Assembly: GCA_947475365.1 (NCBI GenBank) | Contig: CANJOI010000010.1 | Span: 1 to 32,153, forward strand | Direction: 5' to 3' | Length of the DNA stretch: 32,153 nt | Origin: Fidelibacterota bacterium | Lineage (GTDB): Bacteria > Pseudomonadota > Alphaproteobacteria > Rhodospirillales > Rhodospirillaceae | Shown: positions 1-7,597 of the stretch, piece after piece | Numbering within the stretch: the first letter of the stretch is position 1 | How the letters are laid out: every line of letters starts with the position of its first letter | Program-made: the position numbers and the translations under genes | The notes under the pieces: generated by a model | The model's database searches: none | Told to the model about the DNA's origin: nothing | The model's input: only the letters and a program-made list of their open reading frames with translations

Positions 1-1006
1 CGCCATTTGTGACCGGGGTCGAGACATCGACAATGTTGGCGTTGGCCGCGTTCTGGTCGTTGGCGAGCAGCGTGGATGATGGGATCGTATAGGCGAGGCC
101 GGCGGTGGCGTTGGTCAAGGAATCGGCCACGGCGGTCGGCAACGTGCCCCCGGACGATTCGATCGAGCAGAAATTGGTCAGGTTCAGGTACACGCCGAGC
201 TTGGCGTTATAGACCGTGTGCGTGACTTGGGCCGACCGGGAGCCCGACCGCGCGAGCACCATGATATTGGCGTGATATTCGGGGATCGCCGGCGACCATT
301 GGATCTGGTCCTGAAACCAGGAGAACGGCTGCTCGAAGGCGCTATTGGGGGGCACCGTGACCGTGGTTTGTCCTTTGAACACACCCGTATTGGCGTCATA
401 GATCGGCACGTCGTAGGCCTGTTCCGCGAACGTGTAGTTGTAGATCGTCACATAGGACGTGAAGCCGGTGATCACCGTGGTGTGCACGTTCATCAGGGCG
501 GCATTGATGTCCGACACCGACGAGTTCTGGCACGTGGTCATATTCTCGAAAAAGCCCGTGGCGCCGCTGAACAGCACGTTCTGCACGGCGACCGGCGACG
601 CATCGGCGCGCAGGTAGACGCCGACGCGGTCGTCGGTGGCGAGTTTGGAGACATTCGCCGCGGTCATCAGGTCGGAAATGGAAAGCTGGCGCGACGCGTG
701 GTTGGCGATATTCACCGTGGTGCTGCCGTAGGTCTGCCCGCTCGGCGAGCCCACCAGAAATGCGGTGACGTTGGCGGCGGCGCCACTAAGATTGAGAAAG
801 CGCAGGTACGTGAGGTTGCCGTCGGCGCCCAGAAACATGCGCCCCGGCACGGTGTAACCGGTGGCGCTGATGGCCGAGGCTTTTTCGATCGCGGGCGCCC
901 CCGACTCGGCGGCGTGGCCAGGCGAAAAGGCGGTTCCCATGGCCGCAAGGACGGCCACAACCATTCCCAGAATTGATCCAAAAACACCCAGCTTCGCACG
1001 CGCCAC
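1..1006 (-). CDS. Secreted adhesin-like protein, 3' end beyond window
   Basis: The reading frame is open from a GTG at 1006 to the window edge, giving at least 335 residues with no stop. The N-terminus is a clear signal peptide: basic start (VARAK), hydrophobic core LGMVVAVLAAMGTAF, and a probable cleavage after GHAA near residue 33. The mature part is rich in Thr, Ser, Asn, Ala and Val, with alternating hydrophobic residues as in beta-sandwich surface proteins. The last visible residues (TIPSSTLLANDQNAANANIV) resemble the start of a bacterial Ig/cadherin-like repeat, whose consensus has LLANDxD followed by a beta strand. The start is supported by GGGGAAG just upstream. Secretion is well supported; a role in surface attachment is inference. 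The gene is divergent from the TetR regulator. Confidence 0.7.
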   Translation of the reverse strand, partial: MARAKLGVFGSILGMVVAVLAAMGTAFSPGHAAESGAPAIEKASAISATGYTVPGRMFLGADGNLTYLRFLNLSGAAANVTAFLVGSPSGQTYGSTTVNIANHASRQLSISDLMTAANVSKLATDDRVGVYLRADASPVAVQNVLFSGATGFFENMTTCQNSSVSDINAALMNVHTTVITGFTSYVTIYNYTFAEQAYDVPIYDANTGVFKGQTTVTVPPNSAFEQPFSWFQDQIQWSPAIPEYHANIMVLARSGSRSAQVTHTVYNAKLGVYLNLTNFCSIESSGGTLPTAVADSLTNATAGLAYTIPSSTLLANDQNAANANIVDVSTPVTNG

Positions 1007-1125
1007 GGCTTCCCCAGTGCTCCCCAAGTCAGGGTCCCCTTTTCGAAAGTCTACCAGAGGTCTATTTGGTTCGCCTCCTGTACTACATTTAGTGGCTGCA
1101 AAAATCCCCCTGCCGAGGATTTCTA

Positions 1126-1153
1126 TTGACCAGCAGCACGCCCTGGCTAAATT
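1126..1153 (+). promoter_or_regulatory. Candidate promoter of the tetR-family gene
   Basis: TTGACC at 1126-1131 and TAAATT at 1148-1153 are separated by 16 bp. The predicted transcription start near 1160 falls inside the palindrome at 1156-1173, so repressor binding would block initiation. Read by eye only. Confidence 0.45.
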
Positions 1154-1155
1154 AC

Positions 1156-1173
1156 ATACCAACTAGTCGGTAT
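1156..1173. promoter_or_regulatory. Palindromic operator, probably for the adjacent TetR regulator
   Basis: ATACCAACTAGTCGGTAT is an 18-bp inverted repeat with one mismatched pair (positions 6 and 13), centred on CTAG. It lies just downstream of the candidate -10 box and 6 bp before the regulator's ATG. TetR-family repressors typically bind palindromes of this size in their own promoter, so autorepression is the likely reading. Confidence 0.7.
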
Positions 1174-1179
1174 ATTTGA

Positions 1180-1818
1180 ATGTCGCCCAGGAACGCCGTC
1201 GAAACCAAGGCCAGGCTCCTCGCCGCAGCCCGAGACGTCATCCGCGCCAAGGGCTATAGCGCCACCACGGTGGACGACATCTGCGCCGGCGCCGGCGTCA
1301 CCAAGGGCGGCTTCTTCCATCACTTCGCCGGCAAGGAGCAGCTCGGAATCGCGGCCGCTGAACATTTCGACGATATGGCCGCCGCGATTTTCGCCGCCGC
1401 GGCCTACCGCGGCCTCCCCGATCCGCGCGACCGGGTGCTCGGCTATGTCGACTTCCGCGCGGCGATGTTTGCCGGCGAGATTCCCCAGTACACCTGCCTG
1501 CTCGGCACCATGGTGCAGGAGGTCTACGACACGCACCCGGCAATCGCCGCCGCCTGCGACCGCGCCATGTCCAACCATGTGCGCGAGCTTGCCCGGGACA
1601 TCGCGGCGGCAAAGGAAAAATACGCCGCGGATGCGGCATGGAGCCCTGACAGCCTCGGCTATCACATGCAGGCGGTGCTGCAGGGCGCCTTCATTCTTGC
1701 CAAAGCCAAACACGATCCCACGGTGGCGAAAGAGAGTCTCGCGCACCTGCGGCGCTATATCGAAAGCCTGTTTCCGGTCCCCCCGCTCAGCCGCGAGCAG
1801 AACACACATCCGGGATAG
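1180..1818 (+). CDS. TetR/AcrR-family transcriptional regulator
   Basis: A 212-residue protein of normal TetR length. Residues 5-50 form the DNA-binding domain (ETKARLLAAARDVIRAKGYS, then a helix-turn-helix around TTVDDICAGAGVTKGGFFHHF, the family signature). The C-terminal ligand-binding half has YTCLLGTMVQEVYDTHPAI; its ligand cannot be predicted. The ATG is only 6 bp after a palindromic operator and no Shine-Dalgarno sequence is visible, so translation from a short leader is likely. It probably represses itself and the GyrI-like gene 70 bp downstream on the same strand. The small leader and tight operator suggest simple derepression by a small molecule. Confidence 0.88.
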   Translation: MSPRNAVETKARLLAAARDVIRAKGYSATTVDDICAGAGVTKGGFFHHFAGKEQLGIAAAEHFDDMAAAIFAAAAYRGLPDPRDRVLGYVDFRAAMFAGEIPQYTCLLGTMVQEVYDTHPAIAAACDRAMSNHVRELARDIAAAKEKYAADAAWSPDSLGYHMQAVLQGAFILAKAKHDPTVAKESLAHLRRYIESLFPVPPLSREQNTHPG

Positions 1819-1888
1819 CGAGGGCCGAGACATCCGCGCCGGCCGGCGCGAGCCCCCGTCAAACCCTCTCAGAAAAAGGAAATGATCC

Positions 1889-2350
1889 ATGCTCGATCAA
1901 ACCGAAATCATCGACGCGCCGCCGCGGTTGACGGCGGTGATTCACATGACGGTGCCCGCGTCGGAGATCATGAAAGTCATGGGACCGGGGATTGGCGAGG
2001 TGCGTGAGACGGTGGCCGCCCAGGGTCTCGCGGCCGGGAGCGTCTGGTTCACGCACCACCTTAAAGCGCCCGGTACGCACTTCGATTTCGAAGTGGGGGT
2101 CGTGGTGCCGGCGGAGGTGAAACCCGCGGGGCGCGTGAAGGCGGGCAAGCTGCCCGGCGGTAAAGTGGCGCACGTGGTTTATCACGGGCCTTATGAAAAT
2201 CTCGGCTCCGCCTGGGGCGCGTTCATGAAATGGATCGAAGCCGAGGGCCATTCGCCCAAAAGCGATCTGTGGGAGGTCTATGTGACGGGCCCCGATTCCG
2301 ATCCCGACCCCAAGACCTGGCGTACCGAGTTCTTCCGGCCCCTGAACTAG
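1889..2350 (+). CDS. GyrI-like small-molecule-binding domain protein
   Basis: This 153-residue protein resembles the GyrI-like/AraC-effector-binding fold: an N-terminal strand (RLTAVIHMTVPASEI), a central FDFEVGVVVPAEV strand, the HVVYHGPYENLGSAWGAFMK segment typical of the family, and a C-terminal WEVYVTGP strand. The family binds small hydrophobic or cationic ligands, either as stand-alone proteins or fused to regulators. A good ribosome-binding site (AAAGGAAA) precedes the ATG. It follows the TetR gene by 70 bp, so it may act as a ligand sink or accessory sensor for the same compound; that is inference. Its TAG stop shares CTAG with the stop of the convergent phosphoesterase gene. Confidence 0.75.
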   Translation: MLDQTEIIDAPPRLTAVIHMTVPASEIMKVMGPGIGEVRETVAAQGLAAGSVWFTHHLKAPGTHFDFEVGVVVPAEVKPAGRVKAGKLPGGKVAHVVYHGPYENLGSAWGAFMKWIEAEGHSPKSDLWEVYVTGPDSDPDPKTWRTEFFRPLN

Positions 2351-3504
2351 GACGCGCGCTTTAAGATCAGCAACGTGACTTCCGCTGGGACACCTGCCCG
2401 CAGGGGCGGGCCCCAATACCCGGTGCCCTGATTGACGTAGACCCACATGGCGCCGTGGCGGTTGAGGCCTTTGTAGTAACGCTGAAACCAGCCGATCATC
2501 AGGTTGAACGGGAAGTACTGGCCGGAATGCGTATGTCCGGACAGCTGCAGGTGCGCGCCGGCTTTTTCCGCTTCGGTGCAGCTCGCGGGCTGATGCGCGA
2601 GAAGCACCTTTGCCGTGTCGGGCGCGCCGGCCAGGGCCGCGGCGGGGTCGGAACCGTGCGGCGGCCCCATGCGCCGGGTCGAGATATCGGTGACGCCCGC
2701 GACGACGAGCGTGTCGCTTCCACGCGTGAGAACCACGTGTTCGTTGGTCAGCACTGTCGCGCCCAGGCCCCGGAATGCGGCCATCCAGGCGCCCGCGTCC
2801 CAGAAATATTCGTGGTTACCGGTAACGAAAAACGCGCCGTGCACACTGCGCAGGCCGGCCAGGGGCGCGATCGCCTGCGCCACGTCGGCCGGATTGCTGT
2901 CGGCGAAGTCCCCGGTGAGGGCGATCAGGTCCGGCGACGCGCCATTCACAATGTCGACCACGCTCTGGACATAGCCACGCCCAATGGTCGGGCCTACGTG
3001 AAGGTCGGATATCTGCGCGATGCGAAAGCCATCGAAAGCGGCGGGCAGATTGGCCAGCGGCACCTCTGTGACAAATACCGCCGGACCGCGCCGCGCTTGC
3101 CAAACGCCCACGATCATTGTGGCGGCGATGGCGGCCCCCATGACCACAAGCACCGCGCGGTCGAAGGCCAGGGGATCCGCCGGCGGCGCGATCACATGCC
3201 AGGCGATTGTCACCACATCGAGGACAATGGCGTACGCCACCAGGAGCGACATGGCGCCGAACGCAAGATGAGATATCCAATCCATGAACCGGACGGTCCG
3301 TCCAAACCCCGCGCGCCGCAGGGCCGGAAACCACATATGGTCGCCGAACGGCCCCACCATCTGCAGGGCAAAGAAACCAAGAGCGGTCAGCCAGGCGAGG
3401 GCGGGGTGATCATCGGCCCAGGGAAGGCGCGCTATCACGCGCCCGGCGCCATAGGCATTGAGCAGGGCGAGGATGCCGACGATGATCGCGACGCTGCGGC
3501 CCAT
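2347..3504 (-). CDS. Membrane-anchored metallophosphoesterase (YkuE/YaeI-like)
   Basis: A 385-residue protein with an N-terminal half of about four hydrophobic segments (residues 4-20, 36-52, 78-105, 117-135) and a calcineurin-type phosphoesterase domain from residue 160. The dimetal-site motifs are all present: ISDLHVG (D167, H169), GD (D199), GNHE (N230, H231), LLAHQP (H304) and SGHTHSGQ (H324, H326). Relatives include phosphodiesterases acting on lipid head groups or lipid A precursors, but the substrate is not determined. The start codon overlaps the upstream LLM oxidoreductase stop as TAATG, implying translational coupling. Its stop shares CTAG with the convergent GyrI-like gene. The catalytic domain probably faces one side of the inner membrane. 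Confidence 0.88.
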   Translation of the reverse strand: MGRSVAIIVGILALLNAYGAGRVIARLPWADDHPALAWLTALGFFALQMVGPFGDHMWFPALRRAGFGRTVRFMDWISHLAFGAMSLLVAYAIVLDVVTIAWHVIAPPADPLAFDRAVLVVMGAAIAATMIVGVWQARRGPAVFVTEVPLANLPAAFDGFRIAQISDLHVGPTIGRGYVQSVVDIVNGASPDLIALTGDFADSNPADVAQAIAPLAGLRSVHGAFFVTGNHEYFWDAGAWMAAFRGLGATVLTNEHVVLTRGSDTLVVAGVTDISTRRMGPPHGSDPAAALAGAPDTAKVLLAHQPASCTEAEKAGAHLQLSGHTHSGQYFPFNLMIGWFQRYYKGLNRHGAMWVYVNQGTGYWGPPLRAGVPAEVTLLILKRAS

Positions 3505-4496
3505 TACGCGGCGAGCGCCTTCCCGGCGTCCGCCAGGATCTCATAGGATCTCAGGCGCGCGGCGTGCTCATAGATCATGGCGCTGGCCATCACTTCGTCG
3601 GCGCCGGTGTCGGCGACGAATTTTGCTAGCGCGCGGCCCACGGTGTCGCGGTCGCCGACAAACGCGTAGCGCAACCGGCCCTCGGACTGGGCTTGTTCAT
3701 CCGCCGTCCAGAAGTTTTCCATATCCGGGCGCGGCGGCGGCAGCTGTCCGCGCGTGCCGCGCACGATCCGCGCGACCGCCTGCTGCATGGACGTGAACAG
3801 GAACTGGGCTTCGTCATTCGTATCCGCGGCCACCACGTTGCAGCCCACCATGACATGAGGCTTGGCGAGTTGCTTCGAAGGCTTGAACCCGCTGCGGTAG
3901 ATGGCGATGGCTTCCATCAGCATCTCCGGCGCGAAGTGCGAGGCGAAAGCGAACGGCAATCCAAGCATCGCGGCGAGCTGCGCGCCGAACAGGCTCGATC
4001 CCAGAATCCACAAAGGCACCTCGGTGCCCATGCCCGGAACCGCGTGGATTTTCTGGCCGGGCAATGAAGGGCCCAACAGAATCCGCAACTCCTGGACGTC
4101 GTTGGGAAAGGACTCCGCGGCGCTCGCGTCACGGCGCAACGCGCGCCAGGTCCGCTGGTCGGTGCCGGGCGCGCGGCCTAAGCCCAGGTCGATGCGCCCC
4201 GGATAGAGGGACTCAAGCGTGCCGAACTGCTCGGCGATCACCAGCGGCGAATGGTTGGGCAGCATGACGCCGCCGGCGCCCACCCTGATCGTGGTGGTGC
4301 CGCCGGCGACATAGCCGATGGCGACCGACGTCGCGGCGCTGGCGATCCCCGCCATATTGTGATGCTCGGCCAGCCAGAAGCGCTTGTAACCCCAGCGCTC
4401 GGCGTGTTGCGCAAGGCTCAAGGAATTGCGCAAGGCTTCTCCGGGAGTGGAGCCTTCGGGGATCGGCGCGAGATCAAGCACGGATAAATTGGTCAT
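3504..4496 (-). CDS. LLM-class flavin-dependent oxidoreductase
   Basis: This 330-residue protein is a luciferase-like (alpha/beta)8 barrel of the group that uses reduced FMN. Recognisable parts are [12 protein letters not shown] at the start, the [10 protein letters not shown] segment (residues about 39-48) found in the YhbW/MsnO8-like subgroup, [20 protein letters not shown], and [14 protein letters not shown]. Substrate is unknown; these enzymes oxidise small organic compounds with flavin supplied by a reductase, and no reductase gene is adjacent. It is the first gene of a two-gene unit, its stop overlapping the phosphoesterase start by one base. A TATATA box ends exactly 7 nt before the ATG, so the mRNA may be leaderless. 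Confidence 0.88.
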   Translation of the reverse strand: MTNLSVLDLAPIPEGSTPGEALRNSLSLAQHAERWGYKRFWLAEHHNMAGIASAATSVAIGYVAGGTTTIRVGAGGVMLPNHSPLVIAEQFGTLESLYPGRIDLGLGRAPGTDQRTWRALRRDASAAESFPNDVQELRILLGPSLPGQKIHAVPGMGTEVPLWILGSSLFGAQLAAMLGLPFAFASHFAPEMLMEAIAIYRSGFKPSKQLAKPHVMVGCNVVAADTNDEAQFLFTSMQQAVARIVRGTRGQLPPPRPDMENFWTADEQAQSEGRLRYAFVGDRDTVGRALAKFVADTGADEVMASAMIYEHAARLRSYEILADAGKALAA

Positions 4497-4502
4497 CCAG
4501 CT

Positions 4503-4530
4503 TATATAACCCGCTTCGCGCGCGGATCAA
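4503..4530 (-). promoter_or_regulatory. Candidate promoter giving leaderless LLM oxidoreductase mRNA
   Basis: On the minus strand, TTGATC (4530-4525), a 16-bp spacer and TATATA (4508-4503) precede the gene. With the -10 box at -12 to -7, position +1 is 4496, the A of the ATG. No convincing Shine-Dalgarno sequence lies in between. Confidence 0.45.
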
Positions 4531-4631
4531 TGCGGCGGGGCCCTTCCGGACAGAACGCCATCCGCGCGGAGCTTGCGCGGGGGGCTGGTGCTTGCACGCG
4601 GTCTTCCACATCCCATATGCAACGCGGCATA

Positions 4632-4659
4632 GTAGGAGCGGCGCCGCGCGCAATCCTAC
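4632..4659. repeat. Inverted repeat upstream of the TPR gene
   Basis: GTAGGA at 4632-4637 pairs with TCCTAC at 4654-4659; between them lies the self-complementary GCGGCGCCGC. It sits 33 nt before the TPR gene start in the 196-bp divergent intergenic region. It could be a 5' UTR hairpin or a protein site. No run of T follows, so it is not an intrinsic terminator. Confidence 0.3.
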
Positions 4660-4692
4660 ACCCGCGCGGACCGCGGGACAGCGAGACGGCAT

Positions 4693-5445
4693 ATGAAGTG
4701 GCGTGATCTCCCCGAAGGTTTCAGGCGCGCAATCCTGGTCGCCGGCGCCACCGTCAGCGTCGTGCTGATGCTCGCCCTGTCCAAGCGCGACGCCCGCTGG
4801 GAGGTCTGCAGCACCGCGGCGCCGGATGTCCGCATCAGAGCCTGTACCGCGATCATCGACTCCGGCTACGAGCGCGCCGACGGACTCTCACGCGCGTTCA
4901 GCAATCGGGGTGCGGCCTTCCGCCGTCAGGGTGACCTTGCCCGCGCCATGGACGATTATGACCAGGCGGTCCGGCTCAGCGACACCAACTCTCGCGCATT
5001 TCACAACCGCGCGGTGCTTCACGGCGAGGAGCAGCAATATGATCTGGCGCTTGCCGATCTCGACAAGGCCATTGCGCTCGACCCTTCTTACGCCAATGCC
5101 TGGAATGCCCGCTGCTGGACGAAGGTGCTGACGGGGGATCTCACAGACGCAGTGGCGGACTGTACGGAGTCTCTTAAGCTGCACGCCGCCGATGCCGTGA
5201 CGCTGTCCAGCCGCGCGCTCGCCTATCTCAAACTGAGGCAACTCGATCAAGCGATCGCCGACTATGACGCCGTCCTGAAGCTCTCCCCCCAAAACGCCAC
5301 GTCACTGTTCGGACGCGGCGTTGCCAAGCGTATGAAAGGCGATGCTTCCGCGCGCGGTGATCTTACCGCGGCGCAGGCGATCAATGCAGGTATCGCGGAA
5401 CAATTCGAAAAATATGGCGTGTCGAACGCGTCGGTCGCGGAGTGA
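4693..5445 (+). CDS. Membrane-anchored TPR-repeat protein
   Basis: A 250-residue protein with an N-terminal hydrophobic segment (residues 12-29, after KWRDLPEGFRR), which is a membrane anchor or uncleaved signal. Next comes a segment with two cysteines (C39 and C51, ending ACTAIIDSG), common in alphaproteobacterial periplasmic TPR proteins. Residues about 65-215 hold four tetratricopeptide repeats, visible as repeating A-x-x-N/S-R-A...G...A-x-x-D-x-x-x-A-x-x-L patterns. TPR domains are protein-protein scaffolds, so no specific role can be given. It is monocistronic, divergent from the LLM gene and convergent with the transporter operon, with only 35 bp and no obvious terminator between the convergent ends. 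Confidence 0.82.
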   Translation: MKWRDLPEGFRRAILVAGATVSVVLMLALSKRDARWEVCSTAAPDVRIRACTAIIDSGYERADGLSRAFSNRGAAFRRQGDLARAMDDYDQAVRLSDTNSRAFHNRAVLHGEEQQYDLALADLDKAIALDPSYANAWNARCWTKVLTGDLTDAVADCTESLKLHAADAVTLSSRALAYLKLRQLDQAIADYDAVLKLSPQNATSLFGRGVAKRMKGDASARGDLTAAQAINAGIAEQFEKYGVSNASVAE

Positions 5446-5480
5446 GATCCCTGGTGGTCTCGGCTCGAGTCACACGCTGC

Positions 5481-6038
5481 TCAGCGGAAGGTGGCGACCA
5501 GCTTGTTCGTGCGCGTCAGGGCATTGGACAGTTTCTGGATCACCATATGATCGAAACGGCTGGCGAGGTCGGGGTTCTCCTGGCGCAGCCGGGCAAGCGC
5601 GGCGTTGTGGAGCACATAGATCGATGAGTCACTGACCGCGACGATCGACGCGGTGCGCGCGTCGCCGGTATAAAACGCCAGCTCTCCGACCATCGCGCCC
5701 TTGTGCAACTTGGCCAGCCGGATCGCTCTGTCGGCCGATTTAACCACCTCGAGGCTGCCCGTCTCGATGAAAAAGATCTCCGCCGAGCGGTCGCCCTCCG
5801 TACAGAGTGTTTCTCCCGCGCGGACATGTTTCATCTCGCAGTAGCCGAGAAAGACGGCGCGGTCGGCCGTGCTCTCGAGGAAGGCAAGCGGGGTTGTGGC
5901 GGCGCCGCCGCGCGCGGCGACGATCGCGTCCTCGGCCGTCTCCACCGCATGGTCGAGGGAGGAAAAAAGGCGTAGCCGCGCGGGGTCGCCGCCGCCGGCA
6001 ATGGCGCGGACACTCGCTTCGTTTTCCGGCCCATGCAC
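5481..6038 (-). CDS. C-terminal STAS half plus cyclic-nucleotide-binding domain, cut off from SulP by an amber stop
   Basis: Read from a GTG at 6038, this gives 185 residues. Residues 1-55 look like the second half of a STAS domain (HGPENEAS, then RLFSSLDHAVETAEDAI). Residues 60-185 are a Crp-like cyclic-nucleotide-binding domain with AGETLCTEGD, an IFFIETGSLEVV strand, and a phosphate-binding cassette GELAFYTGDARTASI that keeps the key Glu and Arg. The frame is the same as the SulP gene upstream, separated only by TAG at 6084-6086 and 15 codons that read naturally as STAS (RILRRHRDTPTLFYLV). The GTG has no Shine-Dalgarno sequence, so independent translation is doubtful. Most likely this is the detached tail of a SulP-STAS-cNMP protein of about 704 residues. 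Confidence 0.7.
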   Translation of the reverse strand: MHGPENEASVRAIAGGGDPARLRLFSSLDHAVETAEDAIVAARGGAATTPLAFLESTADRAVFLGYCEMKHVRAGETLCTEGDRSAEIFFIETGSLEVVKSADRAIRLAKLHKGAMVGELAFYTGDARTASIVAVSDSSIYVLHNAALARLRQENPDLASRFDHMVIQKLSNALTRTNKLVATFR

Positions 6039-6083
6039 CAGATAGAAGAGCGTGGGCGTGTCGCGATGGCGACGCAGAATGCG

Positions 6084-6086
6084 CTA
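6084..6086 (-). other. In-frame amber codon splitting the SulP-STAS-cNMP reading frame
   Basis: Minus-strand reading is GTT TTC TAG CGC ATT, within the first STAS helix just after GIDSSAVGVF. Removing this codon joins the frames at 7595-6087 and 6083-5481 into one continuous protein. A single C-to-T change from CAG (Gln) would explain it. TAG is used as an ordinary stop by several genes in this window, so genome-wide recoding is unlikely. Confidence 0.85.
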
Positions 6087-7595
6087 GAAAACCCCGACGG
6101 CGGAACTGTCGATGCCGCTGACTTTTGAGAAGTCGATCACCACCCCTTCGACCGCGCTGTCCAGAGCCTGGAACACCGCATCGATCTTGCTGGCCGACCC
6201 GAAGAACACGTAACCCCCAAGGCGGAACAAAAGCGTGCCGGCGCCGTGCGCGCGCAGAGTCTGGGTTTCGCTCTCGGGCCGCACCACGGAACTCGCGAAC
6301 AGCGAGAGGTTGGTCGCAAGCTCCGCCAGCGGCACGCGGCTATAGCTGATGACAAACACAATGCAGGAGATCAGCAAGCCGGCCGAGAAGCCGACCAGAA
6401 AACCGTAGTTCGCCACCAGCACCAGGATCAACACGATCTGCGCAAATTCGATGGGGCGGGTGGCGCGCCGCTGGTCCCACAGCCATTGTTTCAGCATGCC
6501 GACGCCGAGAAACAGCACGAGGCCGCCGAGCGCGGCTTTCGGCACATAAGCCAGCGCCTGACCCGCGCCCAGCAACATGGCCACGCACATGGCTGCGGCA
6601 ATGGTGCCCGCCAGCGCGCCGCCGCCGGTTTGTTTATTGAGCATGGTGCGGCCGATGGAGACCAGCGGGATAAAGCCCCCCAGGGCGGCGGATACGCCCG
6701 CCGCGGCGGCGTTGACCTTCAGCACCCGGTTGAGATCGAATTCCCGGTGGAAATTCAGCTCAAGGCTGGCCACCGAAATCAAGATCGTCAGCAGGCCAAC
6801 GAAACACACCACCAGCATCGACGGCAGGTTCTGCGCAAGATCGGCAAGGGCGGTCAGGTCGCCCGAGACCTTCCACGGAGGCAGCCACTGCACATCCTGC
6901 ATGCGCGCGAACATCCAGGCCGAGCGGCTGCAATAGCTCTCCGGGCACAGCCCGCTGGCCAGCAGCAGATTCGCCGCGACCGCGGCGACAATCATCACCA
7001 GCGGAATGAGGATCGCCGCCGGCACCCGGCGCGCCAGGCCAAAGAGAACACTCGCGACCACGACGCCGAAGGCGAGTTCCGGCCGGACAGGATTAGCGAA
7101 AAGCGTCGTGAAGCCCGCATACGTGAGCGGTGTTCCCAAAATGATGTTCAGCGCTCCGCTGGACATGAGCCAGCCGGTGGAGGCGAGAAACCCGGCCATG
7201 ACCGAGAACGGAATGTAGCGCACGAGGCTGGACAGGCGCGCGCGCGCCACAAGATAGAACGACAGCGCGGCCATGATCGAGGTCAGGAAGACGCTGCCGA
7301 TGGTGAAATCGATGTGCAGCGGACCAGCGGCGCCACCGCCTAAGGCCGCCAGCATGCTAGCCTGGACCGAGAACGTGTTGGAATCAGGCCCGGCGATGAA
7401 GGATTTCTCATCCGAGAACCAGCCCGACAATGCGCCGATCACCGCCGTGATCAGCGCGATGGTGATGCCGTACCCCACTTGCGGCGCGAGTGATCCGGAG
7501 AACAGCAACGCGCCATAAGACAGGGAATAGATCACACTGCTGAGGCCGACGATAATCCCCGCGGATGCTTCACGCCCGATTGTACCAAGGCGCAT
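6084..7595 (-). CDS. SulP/SLC26-family anion transporter, STAS domain truncated
   Basis: This 503-residue product has the SulP membrane core: about ten or more hydrophobic segments, an early AGIIVGLSSVIYSLSYGALLF helix, the GPDSNTFSVQASM segment typical of the family, and GGFIPLVSIGRTMLNKQTGGG. From about residue 445 a STAS domain begins (GTLLFRLGGYVFFGSASKID, VVIDFSKVSGIDSSAVGVF) but ends abruptly at TAG, halfway through a domain normally over 100 residues long. SulP proteins move sulfate, bicarbonate or dicarboxylates across the inner membrane; the substrate here is unknown. The gene starts 2 bp after the racemase stop, so the two are co-transcribed. Losing half of STAS would probably impair folding or regulation, unless the stop is read through. 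Confidence 0.82.
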   Translation of the reverse strand: MRLGTIGREASAGIIVGLSSVIYSLSYGALLFSGSLAPQVGYGITIALITAVIGALSGWFSDEKSFIAGPDSNTFSVQASMLAALGGGAAGPLHIDFTIGSVFLTSIMAALSFYLVARARLSSLVRYIPFSVMAGFLASTGWLMSSGALNIILGTPLTYAGFTTLFANPVRPELAFGVVVASVLFGLARRVPAAILIPLVMIVAAVAANLLLASGLCPESYCSRSAWMFARMQDVQWLPPWKVSGDLTALADLAQNLPSMLVVCFVGLLTILISVASLELNFHREFDLNRVLKVNAAAAGVSAALGGFIPLVSIGRTMLNKQTGGGALAGTIAAAMCVAMLLGAGQALAYVPKAALGGLVLFLGVGMLKQWLWDQRRATRPIEFAQIVLILVLVANYGFLVGFSAGLLISCIVFVISYSRVPLAELATNLSLFASSVVRPESETQTLRAHGAGTLLFRLGGYVFFGSASKIDAVFQALDSAVEGVVIDFSKVSGIDSSAVGVF

Positions 7596-7597
7596 CG

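Noticed and set aside
218-976. 252-codon plus-strand frame at the window start
   Set aside because: The minus strand encodes a signal peptide and a coherent secreted protein through the same bases. The plus frame is Arg/His/Gly-rich shadow sequence.
6084-6086. Genome-wide TAG recoding (for example pyrrolysine) as the explanation of the SulP amber codon
   Set aside because: TAG ends several genes here at proper family lengths (TetR, GyrI-like, phosphoesterase, RluA-type, VOC, sdhA), so it is an ordinary stop in this genome.
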